Assembly (NCBI RefSeq): GCF_006265095.1
Contig: NZ_VCNK01000029.1
Location: 1 to 64,000 of the forward strand
DNA from: Phaeobacter sp. B1627
GTDB lineage: Bacteria; Pseudomonadota; Alphaproteobacteria; Rhodobacterales; Rhodobacteraceae
Direction: 5' to 3'
DNA: 64,000 nt
The notes under the pieces are model-generated. The model did not search any database, was not told the DNA's origin, and worked only from the letters and a program-made list of their open reading frames with translations. Below, piece by piece: positions 15,060 to 26,188 of the stretch; positions within the stretch are counted from its first letter, which is position 1; every line of letters starts with the position of its first letter. A program made the translations under genes and the position numbers.

Positions 15060-15349
15060 GGATCCGCTCCCTTTCCAAGGCTGTGAGAGTGGCCGGTATA
15101 CGGCACTTTGCGGTCAGTTTGTCAGTGACGGTGACCCTCTACAAGGTTGTTTTTTGATCAAATTCCGAGGCCCGGCGCCATCTCGCCGGACATGCCGGTA
15201 TTTCGGCTCATTGAACGGTGCCCGAAGGCCTCGGGCGCGGGTGTCTGCGACAAATTCGGACGCATACGGGCAATCTGCTGGAACCGGCGCGGAAAGGAGG
15301 TAGGCTTGCCGGTAGTGATTCACACGTTTGAACCAGGAGGAGCGATCAC
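15060..15349. promoter_or_regulatory. Divergent promoter region, aldehyde dehydrogenase / peroxiredoxin
   Basis: About 290 bases lie between the two divergent starts. A strong ribosome site (CCAGGAGGAGC) precedes the peroxiredoxin ATG. A second good GGAGG (in GGAAAGGAGGTAGG, about 15291-15304) lies upstream, but I see no gene that uses it. A T-rich stretch near 15147-15160 (GTTGTTTTTTGATC) could belong to a promoter. I found no clear binding site. Confidence 0.4.
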
Positions 15350-16000
15350 ATGGGATTGCGTATTAACGACGTGGTGCCGAATTTCACCGCTGAGACGGAT
15401 CAGGGCACCATTAATTTCCACGACTGGATCGGTGACAGCTGGGCGATTCTGTTTTCTCACCCAAAGGATTTCACTCCCGTGTGCACCACGGAATTTTCTG
15501 CGGTTGCACAGTTGGCGGATGAATGGGCCGCGCGCAACACCAAGGTGGTCGGGGTCTCGGTCGACAGCGCCGCGGACCATCGCAAATGGAAGGGTGACAT
15601 CGAAACCTACGCCAAGGCAGAGGCCGGTTTCCCGATCATCGCGGATGAGGGGCTGGCGGTGTCAAAGGCCTTTGACATGCTGCCTGCGGAGGCCTATCTG
15701 CCCGACGGCCGCACCCCTGCCGACAGCGCCACGGTGCGTTCGGTTTTCATCATCGGCCCCGACAAACAGCTGAAGCTGTCGATGACCTACCCGATGACGG
15801 TCGGCCGCAACTTTGCCGAAGTGCTGCGGGCGCTGGACGGGTTGCAGATGTCGGCAAAAGGCGTCGCAACCCCGGCCAACTGGGTGCCGGGAGAGGACGT
15901 CATCATTCCGCCCTCGGTCTCCAATGAGGATGCCAAGACAAAATTCGGCTCGTTCGAGACGATCTTCCCCTACCTGCGCAAGACCAAAGCGCCCGAGTAA
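15350..16000 (+). CDS. 1-Cys peroxiredoxin (Prx6 family)
   Basis: The 216-residue peroxidase reduces hydrogen peroxide and organic peroxides. The peroxidatic cysteine is C45 in FTPVCTTEF. The long C-terminal part (from about 150, with MTYPMTVGRNFAEVLRALD and NWVPGEDVIIPP) is the Prx6 dimer extension, and no resolving cysteine is visible. It has its own promoter and a hairpin terminator downstream. Confidence 0.93.
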   Translation: MGLRINDVVPNFTAETDQGTINFHDWIGDSWAILFSHPKDFTPVCTTEFSAVAQLADEWAARNTKVVGVSVDSAADHRKWKGDIETYAKAEAGFPIIADEGLAVSKAFDMLPAEAYLPDGRTPADSATVRSVFIIGPDKQLKLSMTYPMTVGRNFAEVLRALDGLQMSAKGVATPANWVPGEDVIIPPSVSNEDAKTKFGSFETIFPYLRKTKAPE

Positions 16001-16019
16001 CCACCTGGAACCAACGGTG

Positions 16020-16050
16020 TACAGCCGCGCGTACCAGTGTGGCGGCTGTA
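16020..16050 (+). terminator. Hairpin after the peroxiredoxin gene
   Basis: TACAGCCGC (16020-16028) and GCGGCTGTA (16042-16050) form a perfect 9-bp stem with a 13-base loop. There is no long T run after it, so it may be a weak terminator. It lies between two convergent genes. Confidence 0.6.
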
Positions 16051-16063
16051 TAATCCGGGTGCT

Positions 16064-17227
16064 TCAGGACACCAGCGCCGGAGGGGCAAACCGAGCCCCC
16101 CGCTGATGCCGCAGGTCCATGGCCTCTTTGTGAATGACCGCGCCGACTTCGCCACTCAGGTCCCTGGTAAACGCCAGCGTCAGATCCGACGCCTGCTCAT
16201 CCAGCCACAGGGGCGATTTTTTCAGAAAGCCAAAACCGCGACGGTCGTGAACAAGGCGCGGATGCGTGTAGCTGATCCCCTGCCGCGCCACGCTGGTGAG
16301 GATAAAGCGGATCAGCTCGTTGTCAGTTGCGGTTTCTATGTCAAATTCGGCCTTTACCTTTTTCATGCGCGCCATCTCGGGGATGATGGTCTGCGCCGCG
16401 ATCTGGCGGAGATCGCCAGTTGGCAGTTGCGCAAGCTCCCGGTCCAGATCAGAGATCTGGAGGGTCGTTCCATGGCTTCGGCCATTCTCGATCACCCAAC
16501 GGCTCAGTCCGATCTCGCCACGGCGCACGGTGACGGTCTTGTTGTTGGTCAGCGGGAATTTCTGCCAGAACCGCAGGAAGGCCGGATCGCGCAGCAACGC
16601 CCCGGAGATCATCAGCGCAAAGGAACAATAGTGAAAATTCCGATGGGTGCTGGAATAGCTCCATTCGATCTCGCGGAAGTCTTCCGGGTTGACGCGGGCA
16701 TGGCCATAGTTGGTGGCCGCGCCTACGAAATCCAGCTCCATCGCCTCTGCCTCCTGCAACCAATTGGCCGATCCGGGCAGGGGGAACCAGGCGGAATCAT
16801 TCAAGAGAACCAAACGTTCAGTGCCGCTGAACCGGGCCACCGCTTCCAGCAGGCCATCGCGGTAGCCGCCGAAATCATAGCCAAAGTTCGGCCGCTCAAT
16901 GATCAATGTCGCCTGCTGCCGGAGCCGGAGCTTGTCAGCATCGCCAAGCGGCAGGTTCGACACCACAATCGGCGCATAGCCGTTCTCAACCAGGTGGGTC
17001 AGCGCAATTTCATGCGAGGCAAGCAGTCCGGATTGCGGAAAGATCAGATAAACGGCCAGCTTCGGGGTGGCCGCAATGCCGCCTTCGGTGATCTGTTTTT
17101 TGCGGGCGAGGACCAGATCGTAATAGGGCTGGGACAGGAACAGACTCCCAAGCCGCGCGGGTGAAACACCCAGTTGTTTGAAGGGGCGCGCAAGTTCGCG
17201 TTGTATTTTCCAAAAGGGAAGCGGCAT
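16064..17227 (-). CDS. Rhamnan-synthesis F (RgpF)-type glycan biosynthesis protein
   Basis: I start the protein at the ATG whose complement is 17225-17227 (MPLPFWKIQ), giving 387 residues; a longer open frame upstream has no similarity and overlaps the next gene. The middle part fits the RgpF domain found in rhamnose-containing polysaccharide synthesis: IVVSNLPLG, PNFGYDFGGYRDGL, LVLLNDSAWFPL and the FREIEWSY / FHYCSFALMISG region. It follows a glycosyltransferase on the same strand after about 70 bases. The likely role is assembly of a surface polysaccharide; the sugar is unknown. Confidence 0.82.
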   Translation of the reverse strand: MPLPFWKIQRELARPFKQLGVSPARLGSLFLSQPYYDLVLARKKQITEGGIAATPKLAVYLIFPQSGLLASHEIALTHLVENGYAPIVVSNLPLGDADKLRLRQQATLIIERPNFGYDFGGYRDGLLEAVARFSGTERLVLLNDSAWFPLPGSANWLQEAEAMELDFVGAATNYGHARVNPEDFREIEWSYSSTHRNFHYCSFALMISGALLRDPAFLRFWQKFPLTNNKTVTVRRGEIGLSRWVIENGRSHGTTLQISDLDRELAQLPTGDLRQIAAQTIIPEMARMKKVKAEFDIETATDNELIRFILTSVARQGISYTHPRLVHDRRGFGFLKKSPLWLDEQASDLTLAFTRDLSGEVGAVIHKEAMDLRHQRGARFAPPALVS

Positions 17228-17294
17228 CACATCACCAGATAGATTGAGAAAACGAAAGGGACCGTGAAAGGCAGACAGGCTCCGGCACCGCCCG

Positions 17295-18155
17295 TCACCA
17301 GGGCAGAGGCAGATCTGCCGTGTCCCGGTTTCGTACCGCAAGAACGCCGCGCAGATAAGCCCAGTGTTTTGCACGTTTGCGTGCGGACAGCAGCGAAAGC
17401 GGTGAACAGAGTTGCACCAATGCGTCTTTGAGAGCCACGGCAAAGGCCTGCGGTACCGCATGTTTGCGGGCCGCATAGACCCGGGATTGGCCCATGTACC
17501 AGGCCTTGAGCGCGGCGGTTCGGGGGGAGCGCACGGTCGAGGCCCCGAACAGATGGGTCACACCCGCGGCCGTCACCAGGCGCAGGGGGCCGCATTGCGC
17601 CGCCAGCCGCAGACTGAGGTCGTCGTCTTCGTGAAACAGGAAGATCTTTGGATCAAAGCCGCCGACCTGCTCAAACGCCTGCCGCCGAACGAAGAGCGCC
17701 GCACCGGACAGCACCGGCAGTTCCCGGTCGCTGTTGGCGGCGTCCCGCGACAGCCATTTGGCTCTGGGCAGCAATTTGCTGCGCCGCTTGAAGGCAACCC
17801 GCCCATCCGCCTCGCGCAGGCGCGGGTTGAAGCCGCTCGCTTCCGGGTGGGCATCGGCGGCCGCCAGCAGGGCGTCAATCGCGCCGGCGTCGAGGCTGGC
17901 ATCCGGGTTCACGAAAAACAGGAACTCGCTACTCGCCCGCGCAGCCCCGAGATTGCAGCCGGGGCCGAAGCCGATGTTGCGCTCCGACGCCAGAAACTCC
18001 GCCCCATGTTCCATGCACAGCGCGCGGGTCGCGTCGTGATCGGCGGACCCGTTGTCCACCACAACGCAGCGCACATCCTCGGGCAGCGAAGACAGCAGCC
18101 CCGGCAGGATCTCGGCAGAGTTGTAGGCGACGGTGACGATGGTGACGCGGGTCAT
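17295..18155 (-). CDS. Family 2 glycosyltransferase
   Basis: The 286-residue GT-A enzyme has the N-terminal nucleotide-sugar half IVTVAYNSAE, VVVDNGSAD and FFVNPDA (metal-binding region near residue 83), an acceptor-side GGFDP, and HEDDDLSLR near 190. It fits rhamnosyltransferase-like GT2 enzymes. No membrane anchor is evident. Together with the downstream RgpF-type gene it forms a small two-gene polysaccharide unit. Confidence 0.88.
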   Translation of the reverse strand: MTRVTIVTVAYNSAEILPGLLSSLPEDVRCVVVDNGSADHDATRALCMEHGAEFLASERNIGFGPGCNLGAARASSEFLFFVNPDASLDAGAIDALLAAADAHPEASGFNPRLREADGRVAFKRRSKLLPRAKWLSRDAANSDRELPVLSGAALFVRRQAFEQVGGFDPKIFLFHEDDDLSLRLAAQCGPLRLVTAAGVTHLFGASTVRSPRTAALKAWYMGQSRVYAARKHAVPQAFAVALKDALVQLCSPLSLLSARKRAKHWAYLRGVLAVRNRDTADLPLPW

Positions 18156-18196
18156 GGATGCCTCATTGTGCTCGGTCGCATCTGACCGAAATGAAA

Positions 18197-18224
18197 ATGC
18201 CCGGGACCGTCAGGCCCCGGGCAT
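18197..18224 (-). terminator. Terminator of pnp
   Basis: ATGCCCGGG (18197-18205) pairs with CCCGGGCAT (18216-18224) in a perfect 9-bp stem. Read leftward, the stem is followed by TTTCATTTCG. Confidence 0.8.
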
Positions 18225-18256
18225 CTTATGTCAGATCCGCATCAGGCGGGGAACGG

Positions 18257-20395
<2,139 letters not shown>

Positions 20396-20783
20396 CTATC
20401 GTATCCTAAGTCGGAGCACTCCCGGGCGTATCCCGGGTCTCCATATTGCGTAGCGGCCCCATTGCCGCCGACCCCTGCTTATCTTGCTTTCGCGTGCCGG
20501 GGTCTGGCACATCGTCTCAGATAGCTCCGCCCTTACATGAGTTCGGCGCAGAAAGAAAGACTTCGCTCAGTGCGGAGGATATTCGCCACCGCCTTTGATG
20601 CCCGTCCGGGCGTGTGGCCCGAGGGGGGCTCCGCCGCATCGGACCCCTGACGCAACCGGAGCGGACATTGCAACGGGTTTCGCTGCAGATACGCCCGAGT
20701 GGCCCGCCCACGCGCACCCGGCCCGGGCCAGTCGACCCAGGTCAGTCGGCGCCGGCCAGCCGACCCAGGCCAGCCGGCCCGAG
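20396..20783. other. 388-bp region between the COG0523 gene and pnp
   Basis: I see no convincing gene here. It should hold the pnp promoter and leader on the minus strand. A CCCGGG-N5-CCCGGG hairpin (20421-20437) lies about 25 bases before the pnp start. GTGCC (20494-20498) pairs with GGCAC (20506-20510). The right end is occupied by the 14-bp repeat array. Open frames in this stretch have low-complexity, repeat-derived translations. Confidence 0.6.
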
Positions 20784-20795
20784 TCAGCTCGCCTG
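20726..20795. repeat. Tandem array, about 5 x 14 bp, overlapping the end of the COG0523 gene
   Basis: Consecutive 14-base units: GGCCAGTCGACCCA, GGTCAGTCGGCGCC, GGCCAGCCGACCCA, GGCCAGCCGGCCCG, AGTCAGCTCGCCTG. Core bases such as CAG and CG at fixed positions keep the 14-bp register. The last unit contains the stop codon (complement 20784-20786) of the COG0523 gene, so the repeat may have reached or created the gene's end. Confidence 0.75.
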
Positions 20796-21998
20796 CTCAC
20801 TGCGCCGCCACAAGGGGAAGGGATCCGGCAGGGTTTCACAGTGCCGGAGTGTCTCGGGTGACGCATCTTGCAGCAGGCAGCTGTCCAATGCGGCTTTCAA
20901 TGCCGGCCAGTTGATGCCTGCGCCGATAAAAACCAGTTCCTGCCGCCGGTCGCCAAACGGCTCGACCCAGTGGGTCGTCAGATAATCGGTCATTTGTTGC
21001 TGCACCGGCCATCTCTCCTGCGGCACGGCAGCCCACCAGGTCCCCAACGGAGCCACGCTCGACAGGGACCCGGCCAGGGAAAACTCTGCGACCCAATCGG
21101 GGCGCGTCGCGAGCCAGAAATGCCCCTTGGCCCGGATTACCCCCGGCATTGCACTGTTCAGAACCCCATGGATCTTTTGCGGATCAAAAGGGGCACGCGC
21201 CCGGTAGACATAGGAGGCGATGCCGTATTCTTCGGTTTCCGGCACATGGTCGGCAAAGCCATACAGCTCCTTGGCCCACATCGGATGCGCATGGGCCTTT
21301 TCCAGATCAAAGAGCCCGGTGTCGAGGATGCTGTCCGCGCTGACCTTGCCGTAATCCGTCTCGATGATCCGGGCATCCGCATTCAGGCTGCGAATGATTG
21401 TCCGTGCGGCCTCAGCCTGATCGCGCGAGGCCTGGCTGACCTTGTTGAGCACCACCACATCGGCAAATTCGATCTGATCGGTCAGCAGATGCACCAGCCT
21501 GCGCTCGTCGTCCTCACCCATCGTTTCGCCGCGGTCGGCCAGCAGGTCTTGGCTCGCAAAGTCGTTCAGCAGGTTGACGGCATCGACCACGGTCACCAGC
21601 GTGTCGAGGCGCGCCACGTCGGACAGGCTCTCGCCATTCTCATCGCGGAATTCGAAGGTGGTCGCGACGGGGAGTGGTTCGGATATTCCCGTCGATTCGA
21701 TCAACAGGTAGTCGAACCTGTTTTGCCAGGCCAATTGGCGCACCTCGGTCAGCAGGTCCTCCCGCAGGGTGCAGCAGATGCAGCCATTGGACATCTCGAC
21801 CAGAGCCTCGTCGGTCTGGCTCAGATTGGCGCCGCCGTCCCGGATCAGATCCGCGTCAATGTTGACCTCGGACATATCATTCACGATCACGGCCACCCGG
21901 CGGCCGTCCCGATTGTTCAGAACCTGGTTCAGCAACGTCGTTTTGCCCGCACCGAGAAACCCGGAAAGCACGGTGACGGGAAGGCGGGGATCAGGCAT
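20784..21998 (-). CDS. COG0523 (CobW/ZNG-type) zinc-related metallochaperone GTPase
   Basis: The 404-residue G3E-family GTPase (start MPDPRLPVTVL) has a Walker A SGFLGAGKTT at 12-21 and the metal-binding CxCC site at C73-x-C75-C76 (GCICC). It also has a VVLNK guanine-specificity motif, ESTGISEP after the second switch, and a C-terminal CobW_C domain. COG0523 proteins deliver metal, often zinc under zinc shortage. A Zur-like palindrome stands 18 bases before the start, supporting a zinc-starvation role. It lies between rpsO and pnp, where no such gene is usually expected. An upstream extension of the frame would run through the Zur box, so it was not used. Confidence 0.92.
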   Translation of the reverse strand: MPDPRLPVTVLSGFLGAGKTTLLNQVLNNRDGRRVAVIVNDMSEVNIDADLIRDGGANLSQTDEALVEMSNGCICCTLREDLLTEVRQLAWQNRFDYLLIESTGISEPLPVATTFEFRDENGESLSDVARLDTLVTVVDAVNLLNDFASQDLLADRGETMGEDDERRLVHLLTDQIEFADVVVLNKVSQASRDQAEAARTIIRSLNADARIIETDYGKVSADSILDTGLFDLEKAHAHPMWAKELYGFADHVPETEEYGIASYVYRARAPFDPQKIHGVLNSAMPGVIRAKGHFWLATRPDWVAEFSLAGSLSSVAPLGTWWAAVPQERWPVQQQMTDYLTTHWVEPFGDRRQELVFIGAGINWPALKAALDSCLLQDASPETLRHCETLPDPFPLWRRSEQAS

Positions 21999-22015
21999 TT
22001 GTGACTCCAATATTA

Positions 22016-22030
22016 TGTTATAACGTAACA
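22016..22030. promoter_or_regulatory. Zur-box-like palindrome
   Basis: TGTTATAACGTAACA has TGTTA and TAACA as inverted arms, close to the known alphaproteobacterial/enterobacterial Zur-type pattern GTTATA-x-TATAAC. It lies directly upstream of the COG0523 gene. Zur would repress this gene when zinc is plentiful. Confidence 0.75.
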
Positions 22031-22119
22031 AACACAAAGCCAAAGAAGACGCAAGACCCCTCCGCCATCTGCAAGACGCACGGCGCGACATAGCTGACAG
22101 GGGGGGCGGGAACGGAAAA

Positions 22120-22144
22120 CGCCCGCTCCTCAGGGGAACGGGCG
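22120..22144 (-). terminator. Terminator of rpsO
   Basis: CGCCCG (22120-22125) pairs with CGGGCG (22139-22144). Read leftward it is followed by TTTTCC. It separates rpsO from the COG0523 gene. Confidence 0.7.
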
Positions 22145-22171
22145 CGCATCTCGCAAAACTCTGGGGGTCGA

Positions 22172-22441
22172 TTAACGACGGATGCCCAGCTTTTTGATAA
22201 GGTCCTGATAACGGGCCTCTTCTTTGCCCTTGAGATAGTCGAGCAGCTTCCGGCGCTGAGCAACCATCTTCAACAAACCACGGCGGCCGTGGTTGTCTTT
22301 CTTGTGGGTTTTGAAGTGCTCGGTCAGAGTGTTGATACGCGACGTCAGGATCGCAACCTGGACTTCCGGAGAACCGGTGTCACCTTCTTTGGTTGCGAAT
22401 TCTTTCATCAGGCGGTTTTTTTCTTCAACAGTGATCGACAT
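22172..22441 (-). CDS. rpsO: Ribosomal protein S15
   Basis: The 89-residue protein binds 16S rRNA early in assembly of the small-subunit platform. It matches S15 along its whole length: [17 protein letters not shown], the [22 protein letters not shown] core and the LIKKLGIRR end. The start at complement 22439-22441 has AAGGAG upstream; a longer open frame upstream is not S15. Confidence 0.98.
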   Translation of the reverse strand: MSITVEEKNRLMKEFATKEGDTGSPEVQVAILTSRINTLTEHFKTHKKDNHGRRGLLKMVAQRRKLLDYLKGKEEARYQDLIKKLGIRR

Positions 22442-22649
22442 CGGGGTCTCCTTTGCAGGGTTGAAGTGAATGGCGCAGGCCGGGATGTCGTCCAGCACAG
22501 GCCCATGGAGATATCCGCCCACGAAAGTCAACGCGTGATTCCACGTGCGGATGGGGGTCGTTACGGGATTTCCTGCAGTATTGCAAAGGAAATCCAGACG
22601 CAGGCTATGGTGTGGCCCTGGAAACCGCCGGAGCCGGCCCGGGCGGGTG

Positions 22650-23663
22650 TCACAACAGGCCGGGCACGGGCAGGGTGGCCAGCTCATCGGCATCCGACCC
22701 GATCAGGCGGATGTCCTCGGCGGTCAGGCTGCCCGCACCGGTGAGGCGCAGGTATTCAGCGCCGTTCAGCCGCAGGATTGTTTCGCCAGGGGCGTCGGGA
22801 TCGGCTTCGACGTCAAGCTCCGGAACACCTTGGGATGCGTCGTATATCAGCATCAACTGGTCCTCTTCGACGTCGAAATCAACGAGGTCGATGGTGCCCT
22901 CGGCGGCCCAGTCGCCAATCAGGATGCGGTCAGCGCCATCGCCGCCGGTCACCACATCCGACGCCCCGGCAATCAGCGTGTCATTGCCATCGCCGCCGTT
23001 GACATAGTCGCGTATATCCGCATCGTCGGCCCCGTTGACCACATCGTCGCCCGTACCGCCGAACAACGCATCCTGCCCGTCGCCGCCAAAGAGGGTATCG
23101 TTGCCGGCGTTGCCATGGACCGCATCCGCGCCCGCGCTTCCCTCTGCAATATCATCATCCGCGCCGCCATGGAGCGTATCCGAGCCCTCGCCGCCGACAA
23201 GCGTGTCTGCGCCGAAATGACCATAGAGGACGTCGTCGCCTGCGTCGCCTGCAAGGTCATCGCCCGCGTCACCGCCATGCAGGCTGTCCGCCCCATCGCC
23301 GCCGGTCAGCGTATCCGTCCCTTCGGCGCCATAGAGAGCATCATCGCCGGCACCACCGTCCAGACTGTCATCGCCGGCGTAGCCGTTGATTTGGTCGTCA
23401 CCCTCCAGGCCGGAAATCGTGTCGTTGAGCGCCCCGCCAGAGATCTGATCGAGGGCGTCCGTGCCGACAAGCGTCTCGCCCTCCGGCCCGCTCCCGGTTT
23501 CGCCGCCGGTCCCGAGCAGGTCATCGAGCGAGGCCACGGGCCCGGTGCTGCCGGTGTCCGCTGACGTATCGGTGTCGTCGTCTTCGTCCGACCCGGGATC
23601 AAGATCGATGAACATTGCGCCGCCGACCGCAGCGATTCCCAGAAAACTCATCAACCACAACAC
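22650..23663 (-). CDS. RTX-type calcium-binding repeat protein with N-terminal membrane anchor
   Basis: The 337-residue acidic protein has an N-terminal hydrophobic helix ([18 protein letters not shown]) and an Asp-rich linker (about 20-65). About ten to fourteen RTX nonapeptides of the type GGxGxDxLx follow (about 67-250) and fold into a calcium-loaded beta-roll. A C-terminal beta region (about 255-330) has [10 protein letters not shown], typical of secreted RTX proteins. The start is GTG 23663; an in-frame ATG at 23651 would shorten the anchor helix. I see no enzyme domain. The anchor suggests it stays in the membrane or cell envelope. Genes of this kind are common in roseobacters, but their function is unknown to me. 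Confidence 0.85.
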   Translation of the reverse strand: MLWLMSFLGIAAVGGAMFIDLDPGSDEDDDTDTSADTGSTGPVASLDDLLGTGGETGSGPEGETLVGTDALDQISGGALNDTISGLEGDDQINGYAGDDSLDGGAGDDALYGAEGTDTLTGGDGADSLHGGDAGDDLAGDAGDDVLYGHFGADTLVGGEGSDTLHGGADDDIAEGSAGADAVHGNAGNDTLFGGDGQDALFGGTGDDVVNGADDADIRDYVNGGDGNDTLIAGASDVVTGGDGADRILIGDWAAEGTIDLVDFDVEEDQLMLIYDASQGVPELDVEADPDAPGETILRLNGAEYLRLTGAGSLTAEDIRLIGSDADELATLPVPGLL

Positions 23664-23753
23664 CGTAACAGTCCACTTCGATACACCGAAACTTTACCAA
23701 GTATACTGTGGCACAGGTTGCGGCGCTCTGGCAAAACAAAAGGAGAACGTAGG

Positions 23754-24287
23754 TTAATTGCCTCCGGTGACGGCAGGCACCGCAGGCCAGAGCAGAGGTT
23801 GCTGCGCATAGGGAATATAGAGCGGGTGTTTCGGGTGGCCTGCCTTGCTGAGGCCGAGGTGATGCAGCGGTTTGCCTGCCTTTCGCATCAGGGTTTCGAT
23901 ACGGCGTCCCTGATCGCGATGGGCCCCGTGAGTGCCCCAGGCACAGATCACCCGGTCGGCCCAGGCCTGCCCCTGCAGCAGGTGGTCCCTGTTGTCCGGG
24001 CCTTCGGGGTCCTCTGCGGCCCGCATATCCCGCGGGTCCGTGGCGCGGTAGGCAAAGATATTCGTGGCCTGAACCGCCCCAAACCCAAGCGCCCGCGCCC
24101 GCCGCTCACACCGTTCAATGGTGGGGTCGTTCTGCACTTCGGTCGCCTTGGAGGGGTTCAGCATCACGAACATCACCTTTGGCGCCTGTGGATCCCAGAC
24201 GCGCGTGAGGCTGTAGCGGTAGGTTTCGCAATCAGAATAAACTGCGGTGGACGGCGCGTCGCCCTTGGTGTGGTGTCGAGTGATCAT
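23754..24287 (-). CDS. DUF1643 family protein
   Basis: The 177-residue protein (start MITRHHTKGDAP) carries the DUF1643 pattern: YRYSLTRVWD, FVMLNPSKA near residue 43, a DPTIERC block with ALGFG, and WGTHG further on. Its function is unknown. It is a separate unit upstream of the RTX gene on the same strand. Its promoter region includes a 34-bp palindrome. Confidence 0.85.
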   Translation of the reverse strand: MITRHHTKGDAPSTAVYSDCETYRYSLTRVWDPQAPKVMFVMLNPSKATEVQNDPTIERCERRARALGFGAVQATNIFAYRATDPRDMRAAEDPEGPDNRDHLLQGQAWADRVICAWGTHGAHRDQGRRIETLMRKAGKPLHHLGLSKAGHPKHPLYIPYAQQPLLWPAVPAVTGGN

Positions 24288-24354
24288 ACAGCCTTCTGTC
24301 CGATCCGGGGCCAAAGCGCAATTCCCCGGCGCTGCGCACATAGGACAGCATGAC

Positions 24355-24388
24355 TGACCCATTGTTTCGCGCACGAAACAATGGGTCA
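24355..24388. promoter_or_regulatory. Perfect 34-bp palindrome between truB and DUF1643
   Basis: TGACCCATTGTTTCG (24355-24369), the four bases CGCA, then CGAAACAATGGGTCA (24374-24388): 15 bp of perfect inverted symmetry. On the minus strand it lies between the truB stop and the DUF1643 start, about 68 bases before the latter. No T run follows in either direction, so it looks more like an operator or a protective hairpin than a classic terminator. Confidence 0.7.
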
Positions 24389-24445
24389 GAAAGGTTTCCC
24401 TTTCATTTACAGTATCTTAACGCATTTTGTACGGGAGGCGCGGCG

Positions 24446-25354
24446 TCACTCGGTATTGAACACGCGGCTGGGGTGCAGTTCACCCGCCTTGTAGATCCCG
24501 ACCGCCACCGCCCGACCGTTGAGCGAGGCCCAGGCTTCGTCGCCGTATTCCACATCGGAGGCGATGACCATTCCGGGGTTGCCGTTGCGCAGGCGTACAG
24601 CGCCCTGATCGGTGCATTTCAGCTCCGGCAGATCGCCCAGCCCCTCTTCGAGCGGGCGCAGGAACTGATCGAGCTCGGGGGATTTGGCGAGATTGTCGAT
24701 CTGCTCCAGCGTGATACCGTCCTCGGCATCGAAGGGGCCGGACCAGGTCCGGCGCAATTTCAGCACATGGCCAAGGCAGCCAAGCTTCTCGCCCAGATCC
24801 CGCGCGATGGAGCGCACGTAGCCGCCCTTGCCGCAGGTCATTTCCAGGATCACGTGGTCGGCGTCGGGCCGGTCCAGCATCACCAGCTCTTCGACCCAGA
24901 GCGGCCGCGCCGCCAGCTCCACATCCTCGCCGTCCCGGGCAAGCTTGTAGGCGCGCTGACCATCGACCTTGACTGCAGAGAACTTCGGCGGGACCTGCTG
25001 GATCTCACCGATGAACCCGAGGAGCGCTTCCTTGATCTCGTCATCGCCGGGGCGCGTTTCAGAGGTGGCAATGACCTCGCCCTCGGCATCGTCGGTGTTG
25101 GTCGCCGCTCCCAGGGTGACGGTGAAAGTATAGGCCTTCATCGCGTCGGTGATATAGGGAACGGTCTTGGTCGCCTCGCCAAGCGCCACGGCCAGCACGC
25201 CGGTGGCGTCGGGATCGAGGGTGCCCGCATGACCGGCCTTTTTGGCGTCAAACGCCCAGCGGACCTTGTTGACGACGGCGGTCGAGGTCAGCCCGGCGGG
25301 TTTGTCCACCACCAGCCAGCCGGAAATGTCGCGTCCCTTGCGTTTGCGTCCCAT
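24446..25354 (-). CDS. truB: tRNA pseudouridine-55 synthase TruB
   Basis: The 302-residue enzyme makes pseudouridine 55 in the T-loop of tRNAs. The catalytic D47 lies in [11 protein letters not shown], and the KPAGLTS start, [13 protein letters not shown] and the C-terminal PUA-like part are present. The start is the ATG at complement 25352-25354 with GGGGA before it; an in-frame TTG four codons earlier is possible. It is the last gene of the rbfA-glycosidase-truB row. Confidence 0.95.
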   Translation of the reverse strand: MGRKRKGRDISGWLVVDKPAGLTSTAVVNKVRWAFDAKKAGHAGTLDPDATGVLAVALGEATKTVPYITDAMKAYTFTVTLGAATNTDDAEGEVIATSETRPGDDEIKEALLGFIGEIQQVPPKFSAVKVDGQRAYKLARDGEDVELAARPLWVEELVMLDRPDADHVILEMTCGKGGYVRSIARDLGEKLGCLGHVLKLRRTWSGPFDAEDGITLEQIDNLAKSPELDQFLRPLEEGLGDLPELKCTDQGAVRLRNGNPGMVIASDVEYGDEAWASLNGRAVAVGIYKAGELHPSRVFNTE

Positions 25355-25411
25355 GAAGATCCCCAATGATGTCGGATGAGGCGCGGGAGGTAGCGCAGGA
25401 TGGGGAGCCTG

Positions 25412-26185
25412 TCAATTCCGCAGGGCGTCTGCGGGGGCCGGATCTGCGTCCTCGACCACCCCGATCACCGGCCCCATCATGAAACCCGCGTCAGAACGCC
25501 CGAGCTGTGGTGCGTGCAGGCGGGAGATGTTGCCGTCGAAATACAGCGCGTTGGGCAGTTTCAGGTGGTCCCGGAACAGGCTGCCGAAGGCGTGGAAATT
25601 GACGGTATTGCGCGAAATGGCAAAGACCACACGGCTGCCGTCGGCGCTGGTGCCGACCCCGTTGCGGATATAGCGCGAGCTGCTGTCCTGCAGGAACCGT
25701 GGGTGCAATGCGCCGTCGATCACCAGCATCGGGCCGGATTGGGTGGCGCCGGTGCAGGCAGGGGTGCTGGCCTCGAACTGGAGCGTCTCGATCACATCGG
25801 CGCGCCCCTCGCGCAGGCAGAAGACACCATTTGGCAGCAAGCCGAAATTGCCGGGCCCCGGGGTCGTCACCAGGCGCATTTCCTGAACGCCGTCCGCAAG
25901 ATAGAGCCCGACCGGAGCGCGGTCGGTGTGGTACATGCCGGCGTTTGTCGCGAAAGCGAGCACCTTGCCGTCTGGCTCCAGAGCGCGGGCAATGGTGGAG
26001 AAATGTCCCAGGATCGCGCCGGTCTCGTCCCGCAGGAACAGGCGCAGATCTTCGGTGGTGGCATCGACCTCACACAGGGTGTAGCGATTGTCTGCGTAGG
26101 TCTCGTTCCGGCATTCCACGGCCTGCGCGGAGGAGGTGATCAGGGCCAGAGCCAGAAGCAGGCCGGGCATCAGCGCGACCGGCAT
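25412..26185 (-). CDS. Secreted phosphodiester glycosidase (NAGPA/DUF2233 domain)
   Basis: The 257-residue protein has a clear signal peptide ([18 protein letters not shown], cleavage near residue 22) and a NAGPA-type domain. Recognisable blocks are [37 protein letters not shown] and [12 protein letters not shown]. The domain cleaves sugar phosphodiesters, as in the uncovering enzyme of lysosomal targeting; bacterial members are mostly uncharacterised and extracytoplasmic. The gene starts 3 bases after the rbfA stop and lies 57 bases before truB, so a periplasmic enzyme is transcribed with ribosome and tRNA maturation genes. The link is unexplained. Confidence 0.85.
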   Translation of the reverse strand: MPVALMPGLLLALALITSSAQAVECRNETYADNRYTLCEVDATTEDLRLFLRDETGAILGHFSTIARALEPDGKVLAFATNAGMYHTDRAPVGLYLADGVQEMRLVTTPGPGNFGLLPNGVFCLREGRADVIETLQFEASTPACTGATQSGPMLVIDGALHPRFLQDSSSRYIRNGVGTSADGSRVVFAISRNTVNFHAFGSLFRDHLKLPNALYFDGNISRLHAPQLGRSDAGFMMGPVIGVVEDADPAPADALRN

Positions 26186-26188
26186 CTG

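Noticed and set aside
20595-20861. A small plus-strand gene between pnp and the COG0523 gene
   Set aside because: The translation is Pro/Arg/Ala-rich and comes largely from the 14-bp repeat array; it overlaps the COG0523 gene and shows no family signature.
22650-23500. Repeats that look like a CRISPR array or minisatellite
   Set aside because: They are coding RTX nonapeptides with variable third bases, not uniform repeats with unique spacers.
24355-24388. The palindrome as a simple terminator of truB
   Set aside because: No T run follows on the minus strand and it lies about 60 bases beyond the truB stop; kept as a regulatory candidate instead.
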